A stretch of DNA of 64,000 nt. Source: Achromobacter mucicolens (lineage in GTDB: Bacteria; Pseudomonadota; Gammaproteobacteria; Burkholderiales; Burkholderiaceae_B). The position numbers were made by a program, and so were the translations under genes. Shown here in pieces: positions 29,348 through 38,093 of this stretch (positions are counted from its first letter, which is position 1; every line of letters starts with the position of its first letter). Location of the stretch: positions 186,001-250,000 of the forward strand of contig NZ_CADIJP010000002.1 in the NCBI RefSeq assembly GCF_902859725.1, read 5' to 3'. The notes under the pieces are model-generated. The model was not told the DNA's origin, made no database searches, and was given only the letters and a program-made list of their open reading frames with translations.

Positions 29348-29390
29348 AACCGTGGTCGGTGCGACGCATGTCGCAGCGGCCACGGTTTTT
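29348..29390 (+). promoter_or_regulatory. Hairpin in the rpsO-pnp intergenic region
   Basis: The outer stem AACCGTGG / CCACGGTT encloses an inner stem TGCGAC / GTCGCA, followed by TTTTT. It may be a partial terminator of rpsO or, as in E. coli, the RNase III-processed hairpin through which PNPase represses its own mRNA. The second role is by analogy. Confidence 0.65.
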
Positions 29391-29411
29391 CATTTGTAAG
29401 GAATAATCGTC

Positions 29412-31574
29412 ATGTTCAACAAAGTGACTAAATCGTTCCAGTACGGCCAGCACACGGTCGTCCTGGAAACTGGCGAGATCGCTCGCCAGGCCTCCGGCGC
29501 CGTTGTGGTGTCGATCGAGGACACCGTCGTCCTGGCCACCGTCGTGGCTGCCAAGAAGGCCAAGCCGGGTCAGACGTTCTTCCCGCTGACCGTCGACTAC
29601 ATCGAAAAGACCTACGCCGCCGGCCGCATCCCGGGCGGGTTCTTCAAGCGCGAAGGCAAGCCCTCCGAAAAGGAAACGCTGACGTCGCGCCTGATCGACC
29701 GTCCGCTGCGTCCGCTGTTCCCCGAAGACTTCTACAACGAAGTCCAGGTGGTCCTGCACACGCTGTCGGTCAATCCTGAAATCGATCCCGACATCGCCGC
29801 CATGATCGGCGCCTCGGCCGCGCTGGCCATCTCGGGCATCCCGTTCAATGGCCCGATCGGCGCCGCGCGCGTGGGTTACATCGATGGTCAATACACCATC
29901 AATCCGACCGCATCGGAACTGAAGTCCTCCAAGCTGAACCTGGTTGTCGCCGGCACGGAAAACGCCGTGCTGATGGTCGAATCGGAAGCTGACCAGCTTT
30001 CCGAAGAAATCATGTTGGGCGGCGTGGTCTATGGCCACCAGCAAATGCAGACCGTCATCAACGCCATTCACGACCTCGTGAAGGACGCCGGCAAGCCCGA
30101 TTGGGATTGGCAGGCTCCCGCCAAGGACGAGGCCCTGATCGCCGCGGTTACCGCCGCCGCCCAGGAAGGCCTTAACGCCGCCTACCAGATCCGCGAAAAG
30201 CAGGCCCGCACGGCCAAGCTGCGTGAAGTGTCGGCCGAAGTGTCGGCCAAGCTGGCCGCCGCCGCCGCCGAAAAGGGCGAATCGGCTCCCGACGCCGTTA
30301 CGGTCGACAACATCATGTTCTCGCTGGAATCGGCCATCGTCCGCGGCCAGATCCTGAACGGCGAACCGCGTATCGACGGCCGCGACACCCGCACCGTGCG
30401 TCCGATCAGCGTGCGTCTGGGCGTGCTGCCCCGCGCGCACGGCAGCGCGCTGTTCACCCGTGGCGAAACCCAGGCGCTGGTCGTGGCCACGCTGGGCACC
30501 AAGCAAGACGAGCAGATCATCGACGCGCTCATGGGCGAGTACCGTGACCGCTTCATGATGCACTACAACATGCCTCCGTTCGCCACCGGCGAAACCGGCC
30601 GCATCGGTGTGCCCAAGCGCCGCGAAATCGGCCACGGCCGCCTCGCCAAGCGTTCGCTGGTTCCGGTGCTGCCCGCCCCCGAAGACTTCCAGTACACGAT
30701 CCGCCTCGTGTCGGAAATCACCGAATCCAACGGCTCCTCGTCGATGGCCTCGGTCTGCGGCGGCTCGCTCGCCATGATGGACGCTGGCGTGCCCATCAAG
30801 GATCACGTGGCCGGCGTGGCCATGGGCCTGATCCTGGACGGCGGCAAGTTCGCCGTGCTGACGGACATCCTGGGCGACGAAGATCACCTGGGCGACATGG
30901 ACTTCAAGGTTGCGGGCACCGAAAACGGCGTCACCGCACTGCAGATGGACATCAAGATCCAGGGCATCACCAAGGAAATCATGCAGGTTGCGCTGGACCA
31001 GGCCCGCGAAGGCCGTCTGCACATCCTCGGCAAGATGAAGGAAGCCCTGGACGGTTCGCGCGGCGAGCTGTCGGCTTTCGCGCCGCGCATGCTGACCATC
31101 AAGATCAACCCCGAGAAGATCCGTGACGTGATCGGCAAGGGCGGCGCCACCATCCGCGCGCTGACCGAAGAAACCGGCACGCAGATCGACATCTCCGACG
31201 ACGGCACGATCGTGATCGCCAGCGTCGACGAAGCGCAGGCCAAGGAAGCCCAGCGCCGCATCGTCGAGCTGACCGCCGACGTCGAAGTGGGCCAGATCTA
31301 CGAAGGCTCGGTTCTGCGTCTGCTGGACTTCGGCGCCATCGTGCAAGTGCTGCCGGGCCGCGACGGCCTGCTGCACATCTCCGAAATCGCCAACTACCGC
31401 ATCGCGAACATCAACGATGTGCTGAAGGTCGGCCAGCAAGTCCGCGTCAAGGTCATCGAGGCCGACGACAAGGGCCGTCTGCGCCTGTCCATCAAGGCGA
31501 TCGGCGGCATCGAGCAGCAGCAAGCCGCTGCCGCTCCCGAAGCCGCTCCCCAATCGGAACCGCAAGCTGAATAA
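29412..31574 (+). CDS. pnp: Polynucleotide phosphorylase
   Basis: A 720-residue 3'-5' phosphorolytic exoribonuclease and degradosome enzyme. Two RNase PH domains (N-terminal about 10-230; second about 310-540, with [15 protein letters not shown]-like and [20 protein letters not shown] blocks) are joined by an all-helical linker. A KH domain ([20 protein letters not shown]) and an S1 domain ([20 protein letters not shown]) follow. The tail is Ala/Glu/Gln-rich. The length and order are standard. Confidence 0.98.
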   Translation: MFNKVTKSFQYGQHTVVLETGEIARQASGAVVVSIEDTVVLATVVAAKKAKPGQTFFPLTVDYIEKTYAAGRIPGGFFKREGKPSEKETLTSRLIDRPLRPLFPEDFYNEVQVVLHTLSVNPEIDPDIAAMIGASAALAISGIPFNGPIGAARVGYIDGQYTINPTASELKSSKLNLVVAGTENAVLMVESEADQLSEEIMLGGVVYGHQQMQTVINAIHDLVKDAGKPDWDWQAPAKDEALIAAVTAAAQEGLNAAYQIREKQARTAKLREVSAEVSAKLAAAAAEKGESAPDAVTVDNIMFSLESAIVRGQILNGEPRIDGRDTRTVRPISVRLGVLPRAHGSALFTRGETQALVVATLGTKQDEQIIDALMGEYRDRFMMHYNMPPFATGETGRIGVPKRREIGHGRLAKRSLVPVLPAPEDFQYTIRLVSEITESNGSSSMASVCGGSLAMMDAGVPIKDHVAGVAMGLILDGGKFAVLTDILGDEDHLGDMDFKVAGTENGVTALQMDIKIQGITKEIMQVALDQAREGRLHILGKMKEALDGSRGELSAFAPRMLTIKINPEKIRDVIGKGGATIRALTEETGTQIDISDDGTIVIASVDEAQAKEAQRRIVELTADVEVGQIYEGSVLRLLDFGAIVQVLPGRDGLLHISEIANYRIANINDVLKVGQQVRVKVIEADDKGRLRLSIKAIGGIEQQQAAAAPEAAPQSEPQAE

Positions 31575-31597
31575 GCCTGCAGCCTCCTGATTGAAAG

Positions 31598-31623
31598 ACG
31601 GCGCCGCAGGCGCCGTTTTTTTT
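31598..31623 (+). terminator. Intrinsic terminator of rpsO-pnp
   Basis: Arms ACGGCGCC and GGCGCCGT around GCA, then T8. Confidence 0.93.
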
Positions 31624-31764
31624 GCCTGCGTCGTGGCAGCCATGCGGGGCGGCCCGCGGCTCCCCAGTTCGCCCGCCTTCCTGTAAAGTCTTGCGCGAGA
31701 GACGCGCCGCCCCGATGCGGCGCGCTTCACGCTTGATCTAAGGGGGCAGACGGATGAGCAAGGC

Positions 31765-32490
31765 ATGACGGCGTGGCCGATAACCGCAGTCACCACGGCG
31801 CTGCTGGCTGCGCTGTTGACGGGCTGCATGACTCCCCCCGGGCCGGGTCAGCGCGGCCCCAAGGGCGAGGACATGACGGCCGACCAGTTCGCGCAGACGG
31901 ACTTCAACCGCACCGTCACGCTGGAGGTGCGAGACAACCTGACCAGCCTGTATTCGCTGCTCGACAAGCTGTATCGCCGCAATCCCCGAGAGTGGCGCAA
32001 AACCGGCGTGCCGGACCTGGCCACGGCGGTCAACCGCGTCAAGCATTCCATCGAAGTGCGCGTGCCCCCTTCCGACCTGGCCGGTCTGCGCGACATCCAG
32101 ATCCTGGCGGTTGCGCTGGATCCCAACTATCCGGGCGACCGGGTCGGCGCCTTCATCTACGGCCTGGCCGACACCATCATCGCCGCGCACAACGGCAAGA
32201 CGCGCCTGTACGCCACCGACGCCCTGGATGGCCAGCGGGTCTACAATGCCGCTCGGAACGTCGAGGCCGCGGCCTGGCTGCTGGCCACGCGCCGCAACAA
32301 CCAGGGCGAACTGCTGCTGTTGGCCAATGAGATTTCCCCGAACGCCACGAATCTCAGCTTCGAGCGCGAGTTCGGCGCCATCATCGGCCGGCTGGACCTG
32401 ATCGCCAACCTGCTCGGCGAAAACTCCCGGCGCATCGGCATCAACTACGCTCAGGGCCTGTTGCTCTTCAACTTCCTGCCTGTGCGTTAA
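31765..32490 (+). CDS. Putative lipoprotein, 241 aa
   Basis: The N terminus MTAWPITAVTTALLAALLTGC is a lipoprotein signal peptide with lipobox LTGC and Cys21 as the lipidated residue. The mature part is helical and unrecognised (LEVRDNLTSLYSLLDKLYRR ... GAFIYGLADTIIAAHNGKTR ...). It ends INYAQGLLLFNFLPVR. A nearby ATG at 31753 is followed at once by a stop, so 31765 is the start. ilvA begins 13 nt downstream and probably shares the transcript, although a functional link is not obvious. Confidence 0.8.
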   Translation: MTAWPITAVTTALLAALLTGCMTPPGPGQRGPKGEDMTADQFAQTDFNRTVTLEVRDNLTSLYSLLDKLYRRNPREWRKTGVPDLATAVNRVKHSIEVRVPPSDLAGLRDIQILAVALDPNYPGDRVGAFIYGLADTIIAAHNGKTRLYATDALDGQRVYNAARNVEAAAWLLATRRNNQGELLLLANEISPNATNLSFEREFGAIIGRLDLIANLLGENSRRIGINYAQGLLLFNFLPVR

Positions 32491-32503
32491 CAGGATTTCC
32501 ATC

Positions 32504-33721
32504 GTGATCGATATCGCATCCATCCAGGCCGCCCGCGAGAACCTGCGCGGGCAGGTGCTCAAGACCCCGTTCACCCTGTCCCGCACGCTGTCCGACATCT
32601 TCGGCGCCGAGATCTGGCTGAAGTTCGAGAATCTGCAGTTCACCGCGTCGTTCAAGGAGCGCGGCGCGCTGAACCGCATGCTCACGCTTTCAGACGCCGA
32701 GCGCGCCAAGGGCGTGATCGCGGTCTCGGCGGGCAATCACGCTCAGGGCGTGGCCTACCATGCGCAGCGCATGGGTGTGCCGGCGGTGATCGTGATGCCG
32801 CGGTTCACCCCGACTGTGAAGGTCGCCAATACGCGGCGCTTCGGCGCCGAAGTCGTCCTGGCGGGCGACACCTTCGATGACGCCAAGGCGCGCGGCTACG
32901 AACTTGCCCAGGAGCGCGGCCTGATAATGATCCACCCCTATGACGACGAAGCCGTCATGGCCGGGCAGGGCACCGTCGCGCTGGAAATGCTGGAAGACCA
33001 GCCCCAGCTCGATACCCTGGTCATCGCCATCGGCGGCGGCGGGCTGATCTCCGGGATTTCCACGGCCGCCAAGGCCGTGAACCCCGCCATCGAGATCGTG
33101 GGCGTGCAGACCGAGCGCTTTCCGGCCATGTACGCGGCCGTCCAGGGCGCCACCATGCCGCCGGGGCAGTACACCATTGCCGAGGGCATCGCCGTCAAAT
33201 CGCCCGGCGATCTGACGCTGCCCGTCGTGCGCCGGCTGGTCGACCGGATCGAACTGGTCAGCGAGGCGGACATCGAGCATGCCATCGTCGTGCTGCTGGA
33301 AATTGAAAAGACCGTCGTCGAAGGCGCCGGCGCCGCCGGCCTGGCCGCCTTGCTGCGCGCGCAGGAAGAGGGCAGCGACCGCTACAAGGGCAAACGCATC
33401 GGGCTGGTGCTCACCGGCGGCAATATCGATCCGCTGATGCTGGGCGAATTGATCGAGCGCGGCATGGTCCGCGCCGGACGCCTGGCGCGCATCCGCGTCG
33501 ACCTGCGCGACCTGCCGGGCGCGCTGGCCCACGCCACCAAGCTCATTGCCGACGCGCAAGCCAACATCACGGAAGTGCATCACCAGCGCGCGTTCACGTC
33601 GCTGCCGGTGCGCAATGTCGAGGTGGATTTTGTCCTCCAGACGCGTGGTCCCGAGCATATCCAGGAAGTGATCGACGTCCTGAACGCGGCGGGATTCGCC
33701 GCCAGCAACCACGACCACTGA
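32504..33721 (+). CDS. ilvA: Threonine ammonia-lyase (threonine dehydratase)
   Basis: A 405-residue PLP enzyme turning threonine into 2-oxobutyrate, the first step to isoleucine. The Schiff-base Lys51 is in TASFKERGALNRML, the substrate loop is SAGNHAQG, and the phosphate-binding glycine loop is IGGGGLISG. A single ACT-like C-terminal domain (RIRVDLRDLPGALAHATKLI) gives the short form, about 100 residues shorter than E. coli IlvA, which has a doubled domain. The start codon is GTG at 32504. Confidence 0.93.
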   Translation: MIDIASIQAARENLRGQVLKTPFTLSRTLSDIFGAEIWLKFENLQFTASFKERGALNRMLTLSDAERAKGVIAVSAGNHAQGVAYHAQRMGVPAVIVMPRFTPTVKVANTRRFGAEVVLAGDTFDDAKARGYELAQERGLIMIHPYDDEAVMAGQGTVALEMLEDQPQLDTLVIAIGGGGLISGISTAAKAVNPAIEIVGVQTERFPAMYAAVQGATMPPGQYTIAEGIAVKSPGDLTLPVVRRLVDRIELVSEADIEHAIVVLLEIEKTVVEGAGAAGLAALLRAQEEGSDRYKGKRIGLVLTGGNIDPLMLGELIERGMVRAGRLARIRVDLRDLPGALAHATKLIADAQANITEVHHQRAFTSLPVRNVEVDFVLQTRGPEHIQEVIDVLNAAGFAASNHDH

Positions 33722-33777
33722 TCCGCCGCGCGGCGTCGTCACGCCGCCATTGCTTTCAAGTTCCTGTCAGAAAGCTG

Positions 33778-33812
33778 TCGCTCCCGCCGAGTTTTTGGCG
33801 GGAGCGATTTTT
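33778..33812 (+). terminator. Intrinsic terminator of ilvA
   Basis: Perfect 11-bp stem TCGCTCCCGCC / GGCGGGAGCGA with an eight-base loop and T5. Confidence 0.9.
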
Positions 33813-34242
33813 CATGGGCGAGGCTAACGGATCGACCGGCCGAACGGCCCGATCGTTTGCGGCCCCGGCATGACTGAATTGGCCCACTTGCACGCCTCTG
33901 ACCCCAAAAAAATGCATCCGCATATTTCACGATGGCGGGCGTTGAATTTTTCATGGAACTTTTTGGCGTCAAGCTAACTTCCGCGAAAAACAGTCTTTTC
34001 AGGTGATATTCCGGGATTGCATCGCCATTTTCTTGCTGGCCCTCGACCGCCCGGCGTCCATTCCATGTTCTAGGGATATCCCCCAGAAAGTCATGGTTGA
34101 TACCGATATGGATTGTGTCGTTCCACGATTTACCATCCCGCGTTCATGTCGTTGCCGCCTTCTGAAGCGGCTTCGTCGAAAGAGAAACGTTCGCATTTGA
34201 GGCTGTCTTTTGCTGGCTGCGACGAATTAGGGAGAAAGCAGA
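33813..34242. other. Intergenic region upstream of tctB
   Basis: About 430 bp, visibly lower in GC in its middle part (33895-34120) than the surrounding genes. No convincing gene, tRNA or repeat is seen. A TAG stop at 34228 lies in frame 15 nt before the tctB start. I checked for a sigma-54 site and found none with correct spacing. Confidence 0.5.
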
Positions 34243-34701
34243 TTGATAAGAAACAGACAGGATTTCTGGTCTGGCGTGATGTTTATCGTGGTGGGAGGAG
34301 GCTTCGCCTTGCAGGCGACCACGTATTCCATGGGAACCGCGGCGCGCATGGGCCCCGGCTACTTTCCGTTCTGGCTCGGCATCGTGCTGGCGCTGATGGG
34401 CGCGACGGTGCTGATGAGCGCCTTGTCCCCCCGCGCCGAAACCACGACCATCGGCCGCTATGACTTTCGCATCCTCTTTCTCGTCGTCGGGTCCGTGTTC
34501 CTGTACGGCTTTTCCCTGCGCTATCTCGGGCTGTATCTCTCGGTATTCCTGCTCGTCCTGATCAGCAGCGTTGCCAGCCACGAATTCAACTGGAAGGTCG
34601 CCGTCGCCAACGGCCTGTTCCTCGTGGCGTTCTCCTACCTCGCGTTCATTCGCGGGCTGGGTCTCATCTTTCCGCTGTGGCCCAGCGTGCTGACCAACTG
34701 A
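34243..34701 (+). CDS. tctB: TctB, small membrane subunit of a tripartite tricarboxylate transporter
   Basis: A 152-residue protein with four hydrophobic segments (SGVMFIVVGGGFALQ, FPFWLGIVLALMGATVL, RILFLVVGSVFLYGF, GLYLSVFLLVLISSVA). The start is TTG at 34243: an in-frame TAG lies 15 nt upstream, AGGGAG provides the ribosome site, and the encoded RNRQDFWSGVMF is the normal TctB N terminus. tctA follows after 10 nt. No tctC adjoins the pair, so its binding protein must be one of the dispersed Bug proteins. Confidence 0.9.
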   Translation: MIRNRQDFWSGVMFIVVGGGFALQATTYSMGTAARMGPGYFPFWLGIVLALMGATVLMSALSPRAETTTIGRYDFRILFLVVGSVFLYGFSLRYLGLYLSVFLLVLISSVASHEFNWKVAVANGLFLVAFSYLAFIRGLGLIFPLWPSVLTN

Positions 34702-34711
34702 GGGACCGGAC

Positions 34712-36217
34712 ATGGAACTGCTTCAAAACCTGATGCTGGGCTTTTCGGTGGCATTCACCCCCGAAAACCTGACCTACGCATTCATCGGCTGCCTGCTGGG
34801 CACGCTGGTGGGGGTGCTGCCGGGACTCGGACCCGTGCCGACCATCGCCATGCTGCTGCCCATCACCTACGTGCTGCCGCCCACCGCGGGCCTCATCATG
34901 CTGGCCGGCATCTACTACGGCACGCAGTATGGCGGCTCGACCACGGCCATTCTGGTGAACTTGCCCGGCGAGACCTCGGCGGTGGTGACCGTGCTGGACG
35001 GGCACCAGATGGCCCGAAACGGGCGGGCTGGGGCCGCGCTATCGCTGGCGGCCATCGGCTCGTTCTTTGCGGGCAGCGTCGCCACCGTGCTGATCGCCGC
35101 CTTTGCGCCGCCGCTGGCCGAAGTGGCCTTTGCGTTCGGGCCAGCCGAGTACTTCTCGCTGATGGCCCTGGGCCTGATCGGCGCCGTGGTGTTGGCGTCG
35201 GGCTCGCTGCCAAAGGCCATCTGCATGATCCTGCTCGGGTTGCTGCTGGGCATGGTCGGCACCGACGTGAACTCGGGCGTTGCGCGCTACGACTTCAGCA
35301 TCCCTGAACTGCAGGACGGCATCGACTTCGCGATCGTGGCCATGGGCGTGTTCGGCCTGTCGGAAATCATGAGCAACCTGGAACTGAAGGAAAACCGGGT
35401 CGAGATCACCGACAAGGTGGGATCGCTGTATCCCAGCCGCCAGGAATTCCGCGAGGCCGCGCCGGCAATCGTGCGCGGCACGGCGCTGGGCTCGGCCCTG
35501 GGCATCCTGCCGGGCGGCGGTTCGGTGCTGTCGGCGTTCGCGTCCTACACGCTGGAAAAGAAGCTCTCGAAAGAGCCGCAGCGCTTCGGCAAGGGCCACC
35601 CGGCCGGTCTGGCCGGTCCCGAATCGGCCAACAACGCCGGCGCGCAGACCTCGTTCATCCCGCTGCTGACCCTGGGCATCCCGGGCAACGCGGTGATGGC
35701 GCTGATGGTCGGCGCGATGACCATCCACAACATCCAGCCCGGTCCGCAGGTCATGTCCAGTCACCCGGAGCTGTTCTGGGGGCTGATCGCCTCGATGTGG
35801 ATCGGCAACCTGATGCTCGTGGTGCTGAACCTGCCGCTGATCGGCATCTGGGTCAAGCTGCTGCGCGTGCCGTATCGCATGCTGTTCCCCGCGATCCTGG
35901 TCTTCTGCACGATCGGGGTGTATTCACTGAACTACAACGCCTTCGACATCTTCATGTTCGCCATCTTCGGCATCATCGGCTACGTCTGGAGCAAGCTGGG
36001 GTGTGAAGGCGCGCCGCTGCTGCTTGGCCTGGTGCTGGGGCCCATGATGGAAGAAAACTTCCGCCGGGCGCTGCTCCTGTCGCGCGGCGAGTTCTCCACC
36101 TTTGTCACGCGCCCGCTGTCGGCCACGCTGCTCGCGCTTGCCGCGATCCTGCTGGTGCTGGTGGCATTGCCCGCGCTGCGCAAGAAGCGCGAAGAAGCCT
36201 TCGTCGAGGTCGACTGA
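34712..36217 (+). CDS. tctA: TctA, large membrane subunit of a tripartite tricarboxylate transporter
   Basis: A 501-residue integral membrane protein with about 11-12 hydrophobic segments. Conserved glycine-rich stretches are GTLVGVLPGLGPVPTIAMLL, YYGTQYGGSTTAILVNLPGE, and PESANNAGAQTSFIPLLTLG. TctA with TctB uses the ion gradient to import substrate delivered by a periplasmic TctC/Bug protein. The substrate (citrate-like or other carboxylate) cannot be told from TctA. A terminator follows. Confidence 0.95.
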   Translation: MELLQNLMLGFSVAFTPENLTYAFIGCLLGTLVGVLPGLGPVPTIAMLLPITYVLPPTAGLIMLAGIYYGTQYGGSTTAILVNLPGETSAVVTVLDGHQMARNGRAGAALSLAAIGSFFAGSVATVLIAAFAPPLAEVAFAFGPAEYFSLMALGLIGAVVLASGSLPKAICMILLGLLLGMVGTDVNSGVARYDFSIPELQDGIDFAIVAMGVFGLSEIMSNLELKENRVEITDKVGSLYPSRQEFREAAPAIVRGTALGSALGILPGGGSVLSAFASYTLEKKLSKEPQRFGKGHPAGLAGPESANNAGAQTSFIPLLTLGIPGNAVMALMVGAMTIHNIQPGPQVMSSHPELFWGLIASMWIGNLMLVVLNLPLIGIWVKLLRVPYRMLFPAILVFCTIGVYSLNYNAFDIFMFAIFGIIGYVWSKLGCEGAPLLLGLVLGPMMEENFRRALLLSRGEFSTFVTRPLSATLLALAAILLVLVALPALRKKREEAFVEVD

Positions 36218-36240
36218 CTTTTTTGGATCCGGTTGGCTCC

Positions 36241-36279
36241 GGGTCTGGTTCGGCGCAAGCCGGCCAGACCCTTTTTTTT
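36241..36279 (+). terminator. Intrinsic terminator of tctBA
   Basis: Arms GGGTCTGG / CCAGACCC with an inner CGGC / GCCG stem, then T8. It reaches the stop codon of the convergent PIN gene. Confidence 0.9.
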
Positions 36280-36874
36280 ATTGCCTGGCCACCAGGTTCT
36301 TCAGGCCGTAAAGGCGTTCCCGATGCAGGGTTGCCGTCAACGGCTCCGGGTCACGGCCCAGCGCGACATAGTCCGCCGGAATCTGCGCGATCGCATCCTG
36401 CATGTTTTCGGACCCCGCATGCCACCACTGCACCAGCATCCGGTCCGGGTTGTAGACGTCCAGGCCCTGGCGGCGCAGCTCGGAACGGTTGAAGTCCTTC
36501 AGATTCCACGTCAGCACCTGGACGGTCGGCGTCTGCGGCAGCCCGCAGCGCGCGCGCCGCGCCAGCCCGGCCGCGATCACATGGAAATCCTTGGGGTCGC
36601 TATAGCGCAGCGACGCCTCATAGACCTGCGTGTCGGATTCCAGGGCCGCCGGAAACCGCGCGTTCATGTCCGCCCAGAAATCGGCCATCACCTCGGGCGG
36701 AATCTCCCAGATCCGGCAGGCGTTGCGGCGCCATTCCTCGCCAATGCGCTCGGTCCACACGGGCTGAAACACACCGGCCTCGGCCAGCCGCAGCAACAGC
36801 CGGCGCAGGATGCCAGACATGAGGACGCAGGCGTCCAGAACGATAAACGGGGGAGAAGGAGGGGGCAGGCTCAA
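36278..36874 (-). CDS. PIN-domain protein without a visible antitoxin
   Basis: About 198 residues. The PIN core begins PFIVLDACVLMSGILRRLLL, whose Asp is the first metal ligand, and continues WTERIGEEWRRNA; a later acidic ligand lies in SLRYSDPKDFHVIAAGLA, and TWNLKDFNRSELRR ends the fold. This matches the PIN family with a DACVLYPAPLRDLLLRLA-type start, which are predicted ribonucleases, some of them toxins. No in-frame ATG precedes the catalytic Asp; TTG at 36874 (used here) or GTG at 36910 are candidates. No small partner gene is present upstream. Confidence 0.7.
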   Translation of the reverse strand: MSLPPPSPPFIVLDACVLMSGILRRLLLRLAEAGVFQPVWTERIGEEWRRNACRIWEIPPEVMADFWADMNARFPAALESDTQVYEASLRYSDPKDFHVIAAGLARRARCGLPQTPTVQVLTWNLKDFNRSELRRQGLDVYNPDRMLVQWWHAGSENMQDAIAQIPADYVALGRDPEPLTATLHRERLYGLKNLVARQ

Positions 36875-37011
36875 GATCGATTCGGCCGCGGGTCCGGAAA
36901 ACGCGCACACGCTGCGCGCCGCGGACGCCCGGGCGGGCGGAAAAATGGAAGGCGAGGCAGAAGGATAGTGTTTTTTTGGACGCGTTGCCGGGCGGGGCAA
37001 TACATACGCGC

Positions 37012-37677
37012 TCAACCCAGCGGCGTGGCCGTCAGCTGTTCCGCCGGAAACGGGACCAGCATTTCGCGGCTTCGCTCCGTTGCGGCGGTCAGCCAGTCGC
37101 CGTATGCGCCTTCGGGCAAGATCACCACCATGCGCTTTTCCGTGCCGGGCTGGTGGTAGCGGCTGAACAGGGGATCGAGGTCGGCGTTGATGGTGAGCAT
37201 GGTGTAGCTCTCGTGCCATTGTCCCGCCGCATCGCGATACCGGTCCCACAGTCCTGCGATGCCCATGGGCTTGCCGTCGGCGCGGGTGAAGCGGGTAGCC
37301 ACGGCCTTGCCGGAGGTCCAGTCGGGTTCCAAGATGGCGTCGGCGGGAATGATGCAGCGTTGCGCGCGGCGCCAGGCGTTGCCGAAGGTGTAGGACGCGG
37401 CGGCCGTCTCGGCGCGGGCGTTGAAGGTGGACAGCTTGCTGGCGCGGTCCAGGCCGCCCGTGCGGGTCATGGCGCTGATCAAGCCCCAGCGGCCGGTGAC
37501 GGCCTCGCGTTCCGGGACGGCATCGTCGCCCGCGTCGTGCTCGGGCGGGCGGCGCACGAACAGCCCTTCGTAACGAGGCCACATGTCGTACTTGCCGATG
37601 GCGGCGGGTTTGCGGCGCACGCCGAACTTCTGCAGTAGCAGTTCGGCGTCTTTCAGCGTCTGATAGTGCGAACACAT
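37012..37677 (-). CDS. SRAP-domain protein (YedK/HMCES-like), abasic-site DNA-protein crosslinker
   Basis: A 221-residue SOS-response-associated peptidase family protein. Cys2 (MCSHYQ) is the self-exposed residue that forms a thiazolidine crosslink with abasic sites in single-stranded DNA. Other family residues are in WGLISAM, FNARAETAA, AILEPDW (catalytic Glu) and SRYHQPGTEKRMVVIL (His). The MCSH start at 37677 is fixed because Cys must follow the initiator Met. It is upstream of the PIN gene on the same strand, about 138 nt apart. Confidence 0.92.
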   Translation of the reverse strand: MCSHYQTLKDAELLLQKFGVRRKPAAIGKYDMWPRYEGLFVRRPPEHDAGDDAVPEREAVTGRWGLISAMTRTGGLDRASKLSTFNARAETAAASYTFGNAWRRAQRCIIPADAILEPDWTSGKAVATRFTRADGKPMGIAGLWDRYRDAAGQWHESYTMLTINADLDPLFSRYHQPGTEKRMVVILPEGAYGDWLTAATERSREMLVPFPAEQLTATPLG

Positions 37678-37781
37678 GGACGGCTCCCGGTCTATCGGGC
37701 GGCGCGCTGGGAGCGCGTCTCGATGTCCAAGCTTGCCGCGCCGGTGCGCGGTTTGTCCAGTGCGGGGGTGATGCGAGGGGG

Positions 37782-38093
37782 TGGTGCCCGAGACCGGAAT
37801 CGAACCGGTACGGCCGCGAGGCCGAGGGATTTTCTTACCACTTCGGCTTTCGCCGCCAGCACAGGCTTGCTGTTCGTGGTCTGGAGCACGCCTTCACCAT
37901 AGCCTTGTTGGCCTTAGGTGCCCGCCGTCTGCTCTCTACACCTTCCCCGGTTGACCACCGGGGCTTGGCTCGGCATTAGCGCGGACGGGGTCCAGGGCCT
38001 TCACCGAGTTTGACGGGCTACACCTTTGGAGTTTCCTCCAAAGGGCTCAAATTTGTTCAAGTCCCTTGTGTCTACCAATTTCACCACTCGGGC
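37782..38093 (-). tRNA. tRNA-Leu, anticodon UAA, interrupted by a group I intron
   Basis: Exon 1 is 38093-38059 (35 nt) and exon 2 is 37833-37782 (52 nt, with CCA), giving an 87-nt tRNA. The acceptor GCCCGAG pairs with CTCGGGC; the discriminator is A. After splicing, the anticodon stem AGGGA / TCCCT encloses the loop CUUAAAA, so the anticodon is UAA and the break lies directly after U34. The T-arm is ACCGGTTCGATTCCGGT and the long variable arm is built on GGCC / GGCC. The transcript must be spliced to make a working leucine tRNA. Confidence 0.95.
37834..38058 (-). ncRNA. Group I (IC3-type) self-splicing intron, 225 nt, no ORF
   Basis: All core helices can be drawn by eye on the minus strand. 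P1: exon GGGaCUU pairs with intron GAGCCC, with the U.G wobble at the splice site. P2: a 9-bp stem capped by GAAA. P3: GCCCGUC / GGCGGGC. P4: CUCGGU / GCCGAG. P5 extension: GGAC / GUCC. P6: CCCCGGU / ACCGGGG. P7: GAGCA (37934-37930) / UGCUC (37888-37884). P8: CACC / GGUG. P9: ACCAC / GUGGU with a GGC-GAAA-GCC cap. The last base is G. The single-stranded blocks GAAGGTGTAGAGA, CACCTAAGGC and CTATGGTGAAGGC match my memory of the Azoarcus tRNA-Ile intron. There is no homing endonuclease gene. Confidence 0.93.

Noticed and set aside
29049-31829. A minus-strand open frame of 926 codons opposite rpsO-pnp
   Set aside because: Antisense shadow of conserved ribosomal protein and PNPase genes; no domain recognised.
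33880-33900. Possible sigma-54 promoter (TGGCCCACTTGCA)
   Set aside because: The spacing between the GG and GC elements is 7 bp instead of the required 10.
33739-33972. A 77-codon minus-strand frame after ilvA
   Set aside because: It includes the ilvA terminator hairpin, has no ribosome site and matches nothing recognisable.
37666-37902. A 78-codon plus-strand frame containing RDRNRTGTAARPRDFLTT
   Set aside because: It crosses exon 2 of the tRNA-Leu(UAA) gene on the opposite strand and has no independent support.
37782-38093. First read as a tmRNA or two separate tRNA fragments
   Set aside because: There is no tag-peptide frame. The halves complete a single tRNA cloverleaf broken exactly in the anticodon, and the insert folds as a group I intron.
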